From contig NZ_FYEH01000003.1 of NCBI RefSeq assembly GCF_900187945.1, positions 248,001-312,000 of the forward strand: a stretch of 64,000 bases of DNA. The letters run 5' to 3'. Numbering within the stretch: the stretch's first letter is position 1; the number at the start of each line of letters is the position of its first letter. This document shows positions 35,812-45,028 of the stretch, one piece after another. The stretch is from Arboricoccus pini. GTDB lineage: Bacteria; Pseudomonadota; Alphaproteobacteria; Geminicoccales; Geminicoccaceae. The position numbers and the translations under genes were made by a program. The notes beneath the pieces are model-generated. The model was not told the DNA's origin. It saw only the letters and a list, made by a program, of their open reading frames with translations, and did not search any database.

Positions 35812-36483
35812 CTAGTGGCGTACGCCACTTTCGCTAATGGCCGCTGCCCTGACATCCATGTCCATGAGCGTAGTCAAAAGCTCGGCTTGGCCGGCAATGT
35901 CCTGTGTCTCCAACAGCGCCTGTTTCTCGCTCGGCCCAAACGGGCAGATCATGGCAAGCGAAATCACGAGAGGGATCATGGGCGCCTCCTCGATAGCCCG
36001 CCAGTCCGCCTCAATACCCTGGAGCTCAAAATATCGCGCCAGGACGTCGAGTAGTCGGACACGCAATGCCGCCGGAGGCTCTTCGGGCTCGCAATCCTGT
36101 CGCCAACGCTGAAATCCCGCCACGACCTGGCGATAGGGCGTGTCGACCTCGAGTTCCTCGACGACGTCGAAGCGCGATATGCCAGAGAGCGTGATCAGGA
36201 TTCGACCATCATCGGCTTCGGAAAAATTGGTGATCCGACCAACGCAACCGACGCCATAAAGAGGCGATGCCTGCCCGCTGGGACCGGCGCCAGCATGCGT
36301 CTCGCCGACTTCCCTGCTCTGGATCATGCCGATGATGCGGTCCGTCCGCATCGCATCGCGCACCATCGCAAGATAACGCGGCTCGAAGATGTTGAGCGGT
36401 AGATTGCCGCCCGGCAGAAGGAGCGCGCCATTCAGCGGAAAAACCGGAAAGCGCTGAGGAAGACTCTCGCCGACGAGGCTCAT
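35812..36483 (-). CDS. LON peptidase substrate-binding domain protein
   Basis: This 223-residue protein starts [43 protein letters not shown] is split over the first 45 residues, and [20 protein letters not shown] and [18 protein letters not shown] follow. It is the isolated N-terminal domain of Lon with no ATPase or protease part. Proteins of this type are widespread in alphaproteobacteria and of uncertain function. It is preceded by the thioredoxin gene, whose stop lies 17 bases upstream. Confidence 0.85.
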   Translation of the reverse strand: MSLVGESLPQRFPVFPLNGALLLPGGNLPLNIFEPRYLAMVRDAMRTDRIIGMIQSREVGETHAGAGPSGQASPLYGVGCVGRITNFSEADDGRILITLSGISRFDVVEELEVDTPYRQVVAGFQRWRQDCEPEEPPAALRVRLLDVLARYFELQGIEADWRAIEEAPMIPLVISLAMICPFGPSEKQALLETQDIAGQAELLTTLMDMDVRAAAISESGVRH

Positions 36484-36499
36484 GCGCTCCCCTGCCCGC

Positions 36500-37417
36500 T
36501 CAGGCAAACAGGACGGCAGAGAGCATGCGCCGACCCTTGAGGGTCATTGGATGCTTGGGCCCGAGAGCATCGAAGAACTGCACCATCTGCTTGCGCGCCC
36601 GGTCGTCCTCGAAACTCCGATCACGCTTCACGACCGTGCAGATCTCTTTCATCGCCTGTTCGATCTGACCGCCGAGAAAGAGAAGGGTGGCTTTTTGGCA
36701 GCGCGCATCATGATCATCCGGGTCGGCCGCAAGACGGCGTTCGAGCTCGGCGGGATCGGCCAAGTCACCCGATTCCGCGGCCAGCTGAAGCGCGGCCTTG
36801 GCACCGATGACGTCGGCATGATTCTGGGCGGACTCCGGCACGCCATCGAGGATCTCGCGCGCTGCGTCTACATGACCGCCCGCAAGATAGGCGCGAGCCA
36901 AGCCACCCAGCGCGGCACCGTTCTCAGGCTCATCTTCGAGAAGCGCACCGTATATGGCGGTCGCCGTTTCCAGGTCGCCCTCGGCGGCGGCTGCCGCTGC
37001 GGCCTCCAGGCCGCCGACGCCGGCAGCTTCGTCTGGCGCGCCACCGATCAGCTTGTCGATCAGCGCCTTGATCTGGCTCTCGGGCTGCGCGCCGGCAAAG
37101 CCCGTCACCGGCTGGCCGCCGACAAAGGCATAGACGGTCGGCACGGACTGGATGCGCAATTGCTGCGCAATTTCAGGCTCTTCGTCGATATTGACCTTAC
37201 AGAGCCTTACCTTGCCCTTCGCCTGATTTACGAGCTTCTCGAGGATCGGCTGAAGCTGCTTGCAGGGGCCGCACCAGGGCGCCCAAAAATCAACCAGCAC
37301 CGGAACCTTCATCGACGTCTCGATGACGTCCTTCGTAAAAGTCTCGAGCCGCGTGTCGGCGATGTAGGACGAGCCCTCAACCTTTGCCGTCGCGGCTCCG
37401 CCGCCGATCAACTGCAT
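36500..37417 (-). CDS. Thioredoxin-TPR co-chaperone (CnoX/YbbN family)
   Basis: This 305-residue protein has a thioredoxin domain with LVDFWAPWCGPCKQLQP (Cys49 and Cys52) and cis-Pro in IQSVPTVYAF. An alanine-rich linker and a TPR-like C-domain (about residues 135-305) with GDLETATAIYGALLEDEPEN follow. CnoX holds chlorine-oxidized proteins for refolding by GroEL and DnaK. The intact CxxC suggests redox activity, unlike E. coli CnoX. The start is ATG 37417; the longer frame to 37507 is not supported. Confidence 0.88.
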   Translation of the reverse strand: MQLIGGGAATAKVEGSSYIADTRLETFTKDVIETSMKVPVLVDFWAPWCGPCKQLQPILEKLVNQAKGKVRLCKVNIDEEPEIAQQLRIQSVPTVYAFVGGQPVTGFAGAQPESQIKALIDKLIGGAPDEAAGVGGLEAAAAAAAEGDLETATAIYGALLEDEPENGAALGGLARAYLAGGHVDAAREILDGVPESAQNHADVIGAKAALQLAAESGDLADPAELERRLAADPDDHDARCQKATLLFLGGQIEQAMKEICTVVKRDRSFEDDRARKQMVQFFDALGPKHPMTLKGRRMLSAVLFA

Positions 37418-37607
37418 GCCTCTTTGCCTTCGCCTGTGCTCGCGGCGGGCCGGCCATGCCGATGCTCCGCCTGCTGGAATATTCCGCTGCCCGACGACTA
37501 TGCCCAAGTCGCCACGGCGGCTTTAAGATGGCGGCGGAAACAGATCGTTACAAGGGTCCGGGCCTCGGTGGGCCGGGCGTCGCGGGCCAGCTGGCAGGGA
37601 GGCTCAG

Positions 37608-38411
37608 ATGAAGATCGAACGGCTCTTAATCACCGGCGCCGGGGGTGCTCTAGGCTCGACGTTACGGGCGCACCTCAAGGGTCGCTACCCGCATCTCCGA
37701 CTTTCCGACCGGGTCGATCTCGGCCCGCCCGAGCCGGGGCTGGAACTCTGTCCCGCCGAACTCGCCGATGCTGCCGCGGTCGACAAGCTGCTCGAGGGCG
37801 TCGATGTCTGCGTCCATCTGGGCGGCCAGCCGGTAGAGGCACCCTGGGAGGTCATCCTCAACTCAAACATCGTCGGCACCATCAATCTATGGGAGGCCGC
37901 GCGCAAGGCAGGCACCAAGCGCATCCTTTTTGCCAGTTCGAACCACGCGATCGGCTTTTATCGTCGCAGCCGCCAGATCGACGACGAGGCGCCCCCGCGC
38001 CCCGATAGCCGCTATGGATTGTCCAAGGCGTGGGGTGAGGACATTGCCCGCTACTATCAGCTCAAGCATGGCATCAGCGCGCTATGTATAAGGATTGGCA
38101 CTTGCCGTCCGGACGTACCGGATGCCAGGGCCCTGTCCACCTGGCAAAGCCCGGCTGATTTCTGCCGGCTGATCGATGCCGGACTTGAGGCGGATTATGA
38201 TTACGAGATCGTCTATGGCGTTTCCGCCAACCAGCGGAGTTGGTGGGACAACAGCACTGCCGAGCGCCTGGGCTACCGTCCTCAGGATGACGCTGAACGC
38301 TTTGCCGATGAGGTCGAGTCCATCCGCAGCGACGATGCCGTAACGGAAACCTTCCAAGGCGGCGCTTTCTGCCGACCGGACTTCTCGAACGACCCGGACC
38401 GGATCCCTTGA
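37608..38411 (+). CDS. udh: NAD-dependent uronate dehydrogenase (SDR/epimerase family)
   Basis: This 267-residue protein has the N-terminal Rossmann motif ITGAGGALGSTLRAHLKG and the active-site Tyr/Lys in YGLSKAWGED. FASSNHAIGFYRRSRQIDD is typical of Udh, and CIRIGTCRPDVPDARALSTW follows. Udh oxidizes galacturonate or glucuronate to the aldarate lactone. Strong ribosome site AGGGAGG lies 7 bases before the ATG. No other uronate genes are adjacent, so substrate assignment rests on similarity alone. Confidence 0.8.
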   Translation: MKIERLLITGAGGALGSTLRAHLKGRYPHLRLSDRVDLGPPEPGLELCPAELADAAAVDKLLEGVDVCVHLGGQPVEAPWEVILNSNIVGTINLWEAARKAGTKRILFASSNHAIGFYRRSRQIDDEAPPRPDSRYGLSKAWGEDIARYYQLKHGISALCIRIGTCRPDVPDARALSTWQSPADFCRLIDAGLEADYDYEIVYGVSANQRSWWDNSTAERLGYRPQDDAERFADEVESIRSDDAVTETFQGGAFCRPDFSNDPDRIP

Positions 38412-38594
38412 GGGCTGGGCGGTGCATGCCATTCAGCCCCGCGCGCTCGTTCGTCCCGCCGTTGCCTGATCGCCCCGGATGCTGAATCCGCGGGTCCAGG
38501 CGCGGGAGATCGAAGGCGGAGACGATCGACGCCCCGGCTCGCCGCGCGTGAGCACCATTGCATGCGGGGATAGCAGCAGCTAGCAACCGTTCGC

Positions 38595-39311
38595 ATGGTG
38601 CAGCGCTCTTCCTCTCGTGCCCTTCCGCCCGGCCGACGATCGAGGACGACCGGATGGCTGAAGCGCATCCTTCTCGTCCTCTTGTTCTGCCCGCTGGTGC
38701 TGATCGCCATTGGCCGTTTCATGCCGATCTTCATCACGCCCCTTATGGTCATCCGACTGGCCGAAGGCTACGGCCTTCGCCACGACTGGGTCGGCCAGGG
38801 AGAGATCGCACCCGAGTTGGCCGAGGCTGTCATCGCCTCGGAAGACAATCTGTTCTGTCGGCATTTCGGCTTCGATACCGCGGCGACGCGTGCTCAGATA
38901 AGCGCTTGGCTCGATGGTGAACGCCCTCGCGGGGCCAGTACGATCACCATGCAGACCGCCAAGAATCTTTTCTTGTGGCCTGGCCGCGATCCGGTCCGCA
39001 AGCTCCTGGAAGCATGGCTGACACCGCAGATCGAGCTTCTCTGGAGCAAAAAGCGAATCCTCGAGGTATATCTCAACAGCGTCGAATTCGGCCCCGGGAT
39101 CTATGGTGTGCAGGCTGCCGCGCGTGCCTTCTTCGCCAAGGACGCGGCCCATCTCACGCGCGGGGAGGCCAGCAGGCTAGCCGCGGTGTTGCCGGCGCCG
39201 CTCGAATGGTCGGCTGCCCGGCCAAACGGCTATGTTCGCCAGCGCGCCGCCCGCATTCGGGATCGAATGACGCAGCTTGGTGGCTATCTCGACTGCGTCT
39301 GGCGGAACTGA
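38595..39311 (+). CDS. mtgA: Monofunctional biosynthetic peptidoglycan transglycosylase
   Basis: This 238-residue protein has a basic N-terminus and a membrane anchor at about residues 23-45. The glycosyltransferase family 51 motifs are present: AVIASEDNLFCRHFGFD (catalytic Glu), RGASTITMQTAKNLFLWPGR, and KRILEVYLNSVEFGPGIYG. It polymerizes lipid II without a transpeptidase domain. The start at 38595 is the first ATG in frame; an alternative start before the anchor is possible. No operon partner is visible. Confidence 0.92.
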   Translation: MVQRSSSRALPPGRRSRTTGWLKRILLVLLFCPLVLIAIGRFMPIFITPLMVIRLAEGYGLRHDWVGQGEIAPELAEAVIASEDNLFCRHFGFDTAATRAQISAWLDGERPRGASTITMQTAKNLFLWPGRDPVRKLLEAWLTPQIELLWSKKRILEVYLNSVEFGPGIYGVQAAARAFFAKDAAHLTRGEASRLAAVLPAPLEWSAARPNGYVRQRAARIRDRMTQLGGYLDCVWRN

Positions 39312-39579
39312 CGCCCGCGCCGGGCGCGCACGTTTCTGCGCCGCGCGCCACGCCTCCATCCATCCTCACGCCCAACGCCGCTAGCGGCCCTGTGGAGGTT
39401 GGCGCAGTCCGTATGAATACTAATCTTTGTCGGATACCTTCGTGGCGGCCGCCGTTTAAGCGAACGTGTGGGCCTGGGTAGTCTCATCTCCGCAAACCGG
39501 GTTATAGAGCCGCCTTCCTTCGTCGCCCCGTAGCTGGCACGCGCGGGATGACTTTCTCGAGCTCGCGAGCAGCCAATTC

Positions 39580-41292
39580 ATGGGTGGTGTCTTCAAGATC
39601 TTCCTGCGCACGGGCGGCCGTCATCGCTGGATCGTACTCCTAAGTGTCATTCTGGCGACCATGGCCGAGGGCGTTGGCGTTGCCAGCCTCCTGCCGGTTC
39701 TAGCCGTGGCGGTCGACAAAGACGGTGCTATCGCCGGCAAATACAGCCAGACGATGCGCTCGATCCTCGAGACCCTGCACGTCCCGCTCGAGATCGGACC
39801 ACTTCTTGTCATCCTGGTCGCAGCAATCGTCATCAAGGCGGCCCTGACGCTGGTTGCTTATCGCAACATCAATTCGGCCGTCGCCGATGTCGCGGCCGAC
39901 ATTCGCCGCCGCCTCGTCAGCAGCGTCTTGTCGGTCCGCTGGATCTATTTCGCCCGCCAGCCGGTCGGACGCCTCGCCAACGCGATCAGCCTCGACGCTT
40001 CCCGGGCGGCGCAGTCCTTCCAATTGGCGGCAAGCGCCATCGCCACGCTGTTCCAGGCTATCGTTTATGTCATTGTTGCTATCGTCGTGTCCTGGAAGAT
40101 GGCGGCGGTCGGCCTGACGCTTGGCCTGGTCGTGGCGGCAATCTTGAATCCGTTCATGCGGATGACGAAGCAATGGAGCCGCCGCCAGCGCAAGCGAACG
40201 GAGGAGCTCGTCATGCTGACGACCGATGCATTCGCGAGCATCAAGCCGCTCAAGGCAATGGCTCGTCAGCATCATTTCGAGCGATTCTTTGAGGAGCGCA
40301 TTCAAAAACTTCGCCGCGCCTTGCGCAGCGAGGCCATGAGCAAGAACCGCATGCGCACCATGCGCGAGCCCATCATCATCTCGATGCTGGCGATCGGCTT
40401 TTATTTCGCGTTTGTCGTCATGCGCGTGGGCGTGGCCGAGCTCGTCGTCATGGGCATCTTGATCCGCCGCATGATCTCGACCATCGGCGACGTACAGGAG
40501 CAGATGCAGGCTTCGCTCAGCTTCGAGACGTCCTATTGGGCAATCGACAAGCTCATCCGCGAGGCAGACGCGTTGCGCGAGCCGGTCTGGACCGGCAGCC
40601 AGCCCACTCTCGAGAAGGGAATTGCCCTGGATCGCGTCTCATTTGGCTACGACGACCGCTTGGTCCTCGATACGTTCTCTATGTGCGCGCCGGCCGGCAA
40701 GCTGACGGTGCTGAGCGGCGCCTCGGGCGCCGGCAAAACGACGATCACCGACCTGATGCTGGGTTTGCTCGAGCCCCGGAGCGGCAAGGTCCTTCTGGAC
40801 GGCAAGCCCCTTGATACGCTCGATCTGGCCTCCTGGCGACGCATGATCGGCTATGTGCCGCAGGAATTGGCCCTGTTTCATGACACCGTGTTGGCCAATA
40901 TCACGCTTGGCGATCCGGAGATGGACGAGAGCGCGGTGATCGACGCACTGAAACTCGCTGGCGCCTGGACCTTCGTCGAGCAATTGCCAGAGGGCTTGCA
41001 CACCAATGTGGGCGAGCGCGGTTCGCGCCTCTCAGGCGGCCAGCGCCAGCGGCTCGCTCTGGCCCGGGCTCTGGTCCTCAACCCCAGGCTCCTGATCCTA
41101 GACGAAGTCTCGAGTGCTCTCGATCCGGCCACCGAGGCGGAAATTTGTGCCAATGTTCGGGGCTTGACCGGTGAGCGAACCATCATCGCCATCACCCATC
41201 GGCCGATCTGGCTGGAGATGGCCGATCGCGTCTATATGATCGGCCAACCGGAAACGGTAGCCGGACCTCAACGGGCCGAAGCCGCGATCTGA
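39580..41292 (+). CDS. ABC exporter, fused membrane and ATPase domains
   Basis: This 570-residue half-transporter has six hydrophobic spans in the first 300 residues, then Walker A SGASGAGKTTITDLML, signature RLSGGQRQRLALARAL, Walker B LLILDEVSSALD and the switch His in IAITHRPIW. It resembles MsbA/lipid or toxin exporters, but the substrate is not evident. Its last 25 bases overlap the 3' end of the convergent pqiC gene. Confidence 0.9.
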   Translation: MGGVFKIFLRTGGRHRWIVLLSVILATMAEGVGVASLLPVLAVAVDKDGAIAGKYSQTMRSILETLHVPLEIGPLLVILVAAIVIKAALTLVAYRNINSAVADVAADIRRRLVSSVLSVRWIYFARQPVGRLANAISLDASRAAQSFQLAASAIATLFQAIVYVIVAIVVSWKMAAVGLTLGLVVAAILNPFMRMTKQWSRRQRKRTEELVMLTTDAFASIKPLKAMARQHHFERFFEERIQKLRRALRSEAMSKNRMRTMREPIIISMLAIGFYFAFVVMRVGVAELVVMGILIRRMISTIGDVQEQMQASLSFETSYWAIDKLIREADALREPVWTGSQPTLEKGIALDRVSFGYDDRLVLDTFSMCAPAGKLTVLSGASGAGKTTITDLMLGLLEPRSGKVLLDGKPLDTLDLASWRRMIGYVPQELALFHDTVLANITLGDPEMDESAVIDALKLAGAWTFVEQLPEGLHTNVGERGSRLSGGQRQRLALARALVLNPRLLILDEVSSALDPATEAEICANVRGLTGERTIIAITHRPIWLEMADRVYMIGQPETVAGPQRAEAAI

Positions 41293-41864
41293 GCGGCCAG
41301 CGTTGCCAGTGCCTCGCTCATGGCCGTGGCCATAGCTCCCTTTTGCGACGTATCGCCGAGCGGGCCCGTCGATATGGCCTGCTTGATAAGGAATGGTGAG
41401 CCCGAGGTCGGGCGCTCCGACGCATCGACGAGTTGCCAGCGACCGGCAAGCGTTACGACGTTGCCCGCATCCGCCTCAAAACGATCGACCTCGACGGTCA
41501 GACGCCGCAACGGCTCCGGCTGCAGGTCGGTCGGCAAGACGACAACGCTTGCCGTGTGCAATGCTCCCCTGAGATCGGCTGCCAAGGTTCGCGTGGCCAG
41601 TGCGTCAAGCGTCTCGCCCCAGCGATCGAGATCGTTTACCTCGAGTCGGTTATCCGATCCTCGTGTCACGATCTCCGCACGGTCGAGGTAATCGGGCATG
41701 TCGATGGGTCGCACGCCGATGCTGCTTATCCCCGCTGCCGGCAGGCCGCCAGCGGGCGGTTTCGCTTCAAGAAGGTAATAGTGAATGGGCACGGAGCTGG
41801 CACACGCGGCCAGCGTGGAGAGCAGCGCCAGGGCCGGGACCAGAGCCTGCAAATGTCGTGTCAT
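41268..41864 (-). CDS. pqiC: Membrane integrity lipoprotein PqiC (ABC-type transport auxiliary)
   Basis: This 198-residue protein starts MTRHLQALVPALALLSTLAA with lipobox LAAC at about residues 18-21. The DUF330/PqiC fold shows HYYLLEAKPPAG, SIGVRPIDMPDYLDRAEIVT and LTVEVDRFEAD. It is an outer-membrane partner of the PqiB tube. Its ATG overlaps the pqiB stop (ATGA), giving translational coupling. The 3' end overlaps the convergent ABC exporter by 25 bases. Confidence 0.9.
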   Translation of the reverse strand: MTRHLQALVPALALLSTLAACASSVPIHYYLLEAKPPAGGLPAAGISSIGVRPIDMPDYLDRAEIVTRGSDNRLEVNDLDRWGETLDALATRTLAADLRGALHTASVVVLPTDLQPEPLRRLTVEVDRFEADAGNVVTLAGRWQLVDASERPTSGSPFLIKQAISTGPLGDTSQKGAMATAMSEALATLAAQIAASAR

Positions 41865-43618
41865 CTTGTTCCTTGCCGCCCCTGAATGAGGGCTTCCGGA
41901 TTGCGGTCTAGATAGTCGACGAAATTGCGCACCGCGCGCGCCGTCTGGGAGAGTTGGTCCAGCGTATCGGTTAGCTGATACTGCAGGCGCGAATCCGGTC
42001 CCAATGTCGAACTCGCTTTGCCAAGCGTGCTCGATGCCGAATTGGCTGCCTGTTGCAACGTCGCCAACAGTTTCGGCATTTCCGATCCCAGAGTGTTCGA
42101 GAGAGCCTGCAAGTTGGTAAGTGAGCCCTGCAAGGCCGTCAGCGAGTGCGCTACCTGCGGCCCGTTGGTAATCTTGTTGACCCCGTCGATCGTCTGGCGG
42201 GTTGATTGCAAAGTAGCTTGCAATTCCTGGCCTATCTGAGCCAGCGGAAGTTTCGAGATCTGGCTCAAGACGCCGCTGATGCTGCCGGTCAATTGATCCA
42301 GTTGCGATGGAACAGCCGGGATGACCGGGATGTCGTCGTGCATCTCGACCTTGGCACTGGGCTCAGAGGGAAAGAAATCCAGGCTGATGGCAAGTTCCCC
42401 GGTCAACAGGTTCGCGGTCTGCAACTGGGCGCGCAAGCCTTGCTCGACCAGCCGCTGCATCGCGGAGAACGGCGAGAGGCCGTCATGCGGCTGATCTCCC
42501 TCGATGACGAGGCGGTTGGGCTCGATTTCGATCATGACCGGGATCGCGGCCTTCATGGTCTTGGGATTCCATGTCAACCTGACGTCCACCACCTGGCCCA
42601 CTCGGATACCCCGGAAGTCGACCGACGAGCCGCGCTGCAATCCCTTAACGGAGCTGTTGAAATAGACGAGGTAGCGTACGCGCTCACCGCCATCATCCTC
42701 TTGAACGGCATTCTCGCTTGAATACAGCCGAAATTCCGTGCCCCCTTTGGCCTCGGCCTCATTATTGGCGTCCTGCGGCGAATCGAAAGCGATGCCGCCC
42801 ACGATCATCGCCTGCAAGGGAGGCACCTCGAACGAAAGGCCGCTACCCCCCGTCGAAAGCCTGAGGCCACCCACATTCCAGAAATGACTTCCCGACCGCA
42901 CGAGCTGGTCATAGGGCGCATTGACGAAGACCTGGGTGACGACATCGCGCGATTTGGGATCAAGCTCGGAGTTGGCGACCTGCCCGACGGCCACACCTTT
43001 GAAGTAGACCGGTGCGCCTCGAGCCACCGAGCCTTGGTCGGCCGATCGCAGCCTGAAAGCCTTACCAGGCACGTCCGAGCGAATTGCTGGCGGCTCCTCC
43101 AAACCGACGAAGTCGAGCTTGCGGGCTCCACCTCCCGGCGTATCGACTTCGATGTAGGAGCCGGAGACGAGCGTGCCCAAACCCGTAACGCCGGATGCGG
43201 TGATCTGCGGTCGCACAACCCAGAACTGCGCGCGGTCAGTCAAGAACGGCGCCGCGTTGCGCGCCATGCGGGCACTCAGGATGATGTGGCTGAGATCGTC
43301 GCTGAGATCGGTGCTCTCGACCGTGCCGACATCGATGTCCTTGAAGCGAATCTTGGTCTTGCCGGCCTCGACCCCCTGGGCGGACTGAAACTCGATGCGG
43401 ATGAGCTGACCCTGATTGGCATAGGTCGTCCAGGCGATCCAACCCGCGGCGATGGCGGCTACGATCGGCACGATCCAGACGGGCGAGATGCTCCGGCGCG
43501 GTCGGAGGCCGATAGGCTTGGCCACGCCCTTGAAGGGATCGTCGCGACGATTGCGGCGATGTGCCCGGCGATCGGCCGGGCCCTGCGGCTCAGATCCGCC
43601 CGTCGATGTGTCGCTCAA
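41861..43618 (-). CDS. pqiB: Intermembrane transport protein PqiB (MCE domains)
   Basis: This 585-residue protein has one inner-membrane helix (ISPVWIVPIVAAIAAGWIAW near residues 43-62). Three MlaD/MCE domains follow, with IRFKDIDVGTV, VYFKGVAVGQVANSELD and VDFRGIRVGQVVDVRL as repeat starts. A long alpha-helical tail completes the needle-like tube that spans the periplasm. TTG 43618 is the start, with AAGGAG six bases upstream. It is coupled to pqiC, and overlaps the pqiA 3' end by 29 bases. Confidence 0.92.
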   Translation of the reverse strand: MSDTSTGGSEPQGPADRRAHRRNRRDDPFKGVAKPIGLRPRRSISPVWIVPIVAAIAAGWIAWTTYANQGQLIRIEFQSAQGVEAGKTKIRFKDIDVGTVESTDLSDDLSHIILSARMARNAAPFLTDRAQFWVVRPQITASGVTGLGTLVSGSYIEVDTPGGGARKLDFVGLEEPPAIRSDVPGKAFRLRSADQGSVARGAPVYFKGVAVGQVANSELDPKSRDVVTQVFVNAPYDQLVRSGSHFWNVGGLRLSTGGSGLSFEVPPLQAMIVGGIAFDSPQDANNEAEAKGGTEFRLYSSENAVQEDDGGERVRYLVYFNSSVKGLQRGSSVDFRGIRVGQVVDVRLTWNPKTMKAAIPVMIEIEPNRLVIEGDQPHDGLSPFSAMQRLVEQGLRAQLQTANLLTGELAISLDFFPSEPSAKVEMHDDIPVIPAVPSQLDQLTGSISGVLSQISKLPLAQIGQELQATLQSTRQTIDGVNKITNGPQVAHSLTALQGSLTNLQALSNTLGSEMPKLLATLQQAANSASSTLGKASSTLGPDSRLQYQLTDTLDQLSQTARAVRNFVDYLDRNPEALIQGRQGTR

Positions 43619-44972
43619 GCCTGTCTCCTTGGAGATCCCAGATAAGCCGTGGGTCGAAGCTCTCCGCGGCCAGCATCGTCAAGAGCACGACGGCGGCAAA
43701 AGAGAGCGCTCCCATCCCTGGCACGACGGTCGCAATAGCTCCTAGGCTGACCAGCGAGACCAAGATCGAGATCATGAAGATGTCGACCATCGACCACCGG
43801 CCGACTCCGCGGATAAAAAAGAAAATCATGGTCCGCTGTCGCCGGCCGCGCCGGACGCCCAATTGAACGCTCAGGAGCAGCCACACCATGCCCACAAGCT
43901 TGAGAATCGGAACGACAATGCTGGCCGTGAATACCAAAAGAGCAATGGGCACCTGTCCTGCTGCAAATAGCTCCTTAACGCCGCTCATGATCGTGTTGGG
44001 CGCGCCACTGCCGAAATAGACGACAGTCATGACCGGCAAAAGGTTCGCCGGGATATAGAGCACGCCCGCCGCCGCGACGAGCGCCCAGGTGCGCGCGATC
44101 GAGTCAGGCTTGCGTCTGTGCAACGGCGAGCCGCAACGCGAGCAGGTCGGATGCAAGGCCGCCTCGGCCAGCACGTCGATCTGACCGCATTCGGTGCAAC
44201 TGATCAGCGCGGCTGGCAGTGGTCGGGTCACATCAACGCGCGCCTGACGTCCAAGCCGCTCCCAAAGGGCCCGTTCCTCGAGAATGGAATCGGCCGTTGT
44301 CGCCAAGAGCATGGCGGCCAAAAAGGCGTAGACAGCCTCATGCAGCTCGACTGCGGCGATATCACTGAGTTTAACATAGGCCACCAGGACGCCGAGCAGG
44401 AAAATCTCGAGCATGCACCATGGGCGCAGGAACTGGGAGAACCGCATGGCGGAGGCGGCAAAAGGGGGGCGATGCGCCGACATCATGGGGAGGAGGAGCC
44501 AAAACATCGTTACCATGCGCATGGCCGGGAAAAGCGAAACGACGATGAACACCACGAGGCCCAAAGGCCAGTAGCCGTCGCGAACGAGCATCAGGGGGCC
44601 GCTCAGGAACGTCGACGTCTGGGCTCGCCCTTCGATCGAGAACGTGAGGAACGGCATCAGATGGGCGAGCGCGAAGAACAGCATGGCGCCGATATTGAGC
44701 GCCAGCACGCCTTGGAGGTTGCCGCGTTGATCGTGAAACAGTTTGACGCCGCAACGTCGGCAGACCGCCACCGAGCCCGGCGGAATGCCTCGCGTCCGGT
44801 ACACGCTACCGCATCCGGGACATGCCACGATGGTCCCTCGGATCCGCATCGTCACAGTCGCGGGCGGCCGTTCCGAGACCACAGGCGGCTCGGCCATCAG
44901 TGGACGTGGCGGTTGAGCATGACGATGGTCGCGCCACGAAGTCGCGGCAAAGTTCTTCTCCCGATTGAGCAT
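43590..44972 (-). CDS. pqiA: Integral membrane protein PqiA (two-domain, zinc-ribbon)
   Basis: This protein of up to 460 residues contains two tandem PqiA domains. Each has a Cys4 zinc ribbon (C51, C54, C71, C74; then SCTECGQ and CSRCG near residues 255-282), and each ribbon is followed by four hydrophobic helices. PqiA is the inner-membrane component of the Pqi lipid-transport system. The first 40 residues are an atypical, basic and proline-rich extension, so the ATG at 44897 or 44849 may be the true start. Confidence 0.9.
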   Translation of the reverse strand: MLNREKNFAATSWRDHRHAQPPRPLMAEPPVVSERPPATVTMRIRGTIVACPGCGSVYRTRGIPPGSVAVCRRCGVKLFHDQRGNLQGVLALNIGAMLFFALAHLMPFLTFSIEGRAQTSTFLSGPLMLVRDGYWPLGLVVFIVVSLFPAMRMVTMFWLLLPMMSAHRPPFAASAMRFSQFLRPWCMLEIFLLGVLVAYVKLSDIAAVELHEAVYAFLAAMLLATTADSILEERALWERLGRQARVDVTRPLPAALISCTECGQIDVLAEAALHPTCSRCGSPLHRRKPDSIARTWALVAAAGVLYIPANLLPVMTVVYFGSGAPNTIMSGVKELFAAGQVPIALLVFTASIVVPILKLVGMVWLLLSVQLGVRRGRRQRTMIFFFIRGVGRWSMVDIFMISILVSLVSLGAIATVVPGMGALSFAAVVLLTMLAAESFDPRLIWDLQGDRLERHIDGRI

Positions 44973-45028
44973 GGTCGACGCGACCTTGATATCGACTTTA
45001 TGCCCACGAAGCCAATCGCCGATTGGCC

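Noticed and set aside
36482-38008. A 508-codon plus-strand ORF opposite the thioredoxin gene and running into udh
   Set aside because: It overlaps two well-supported genes in other frames and shows no domain.
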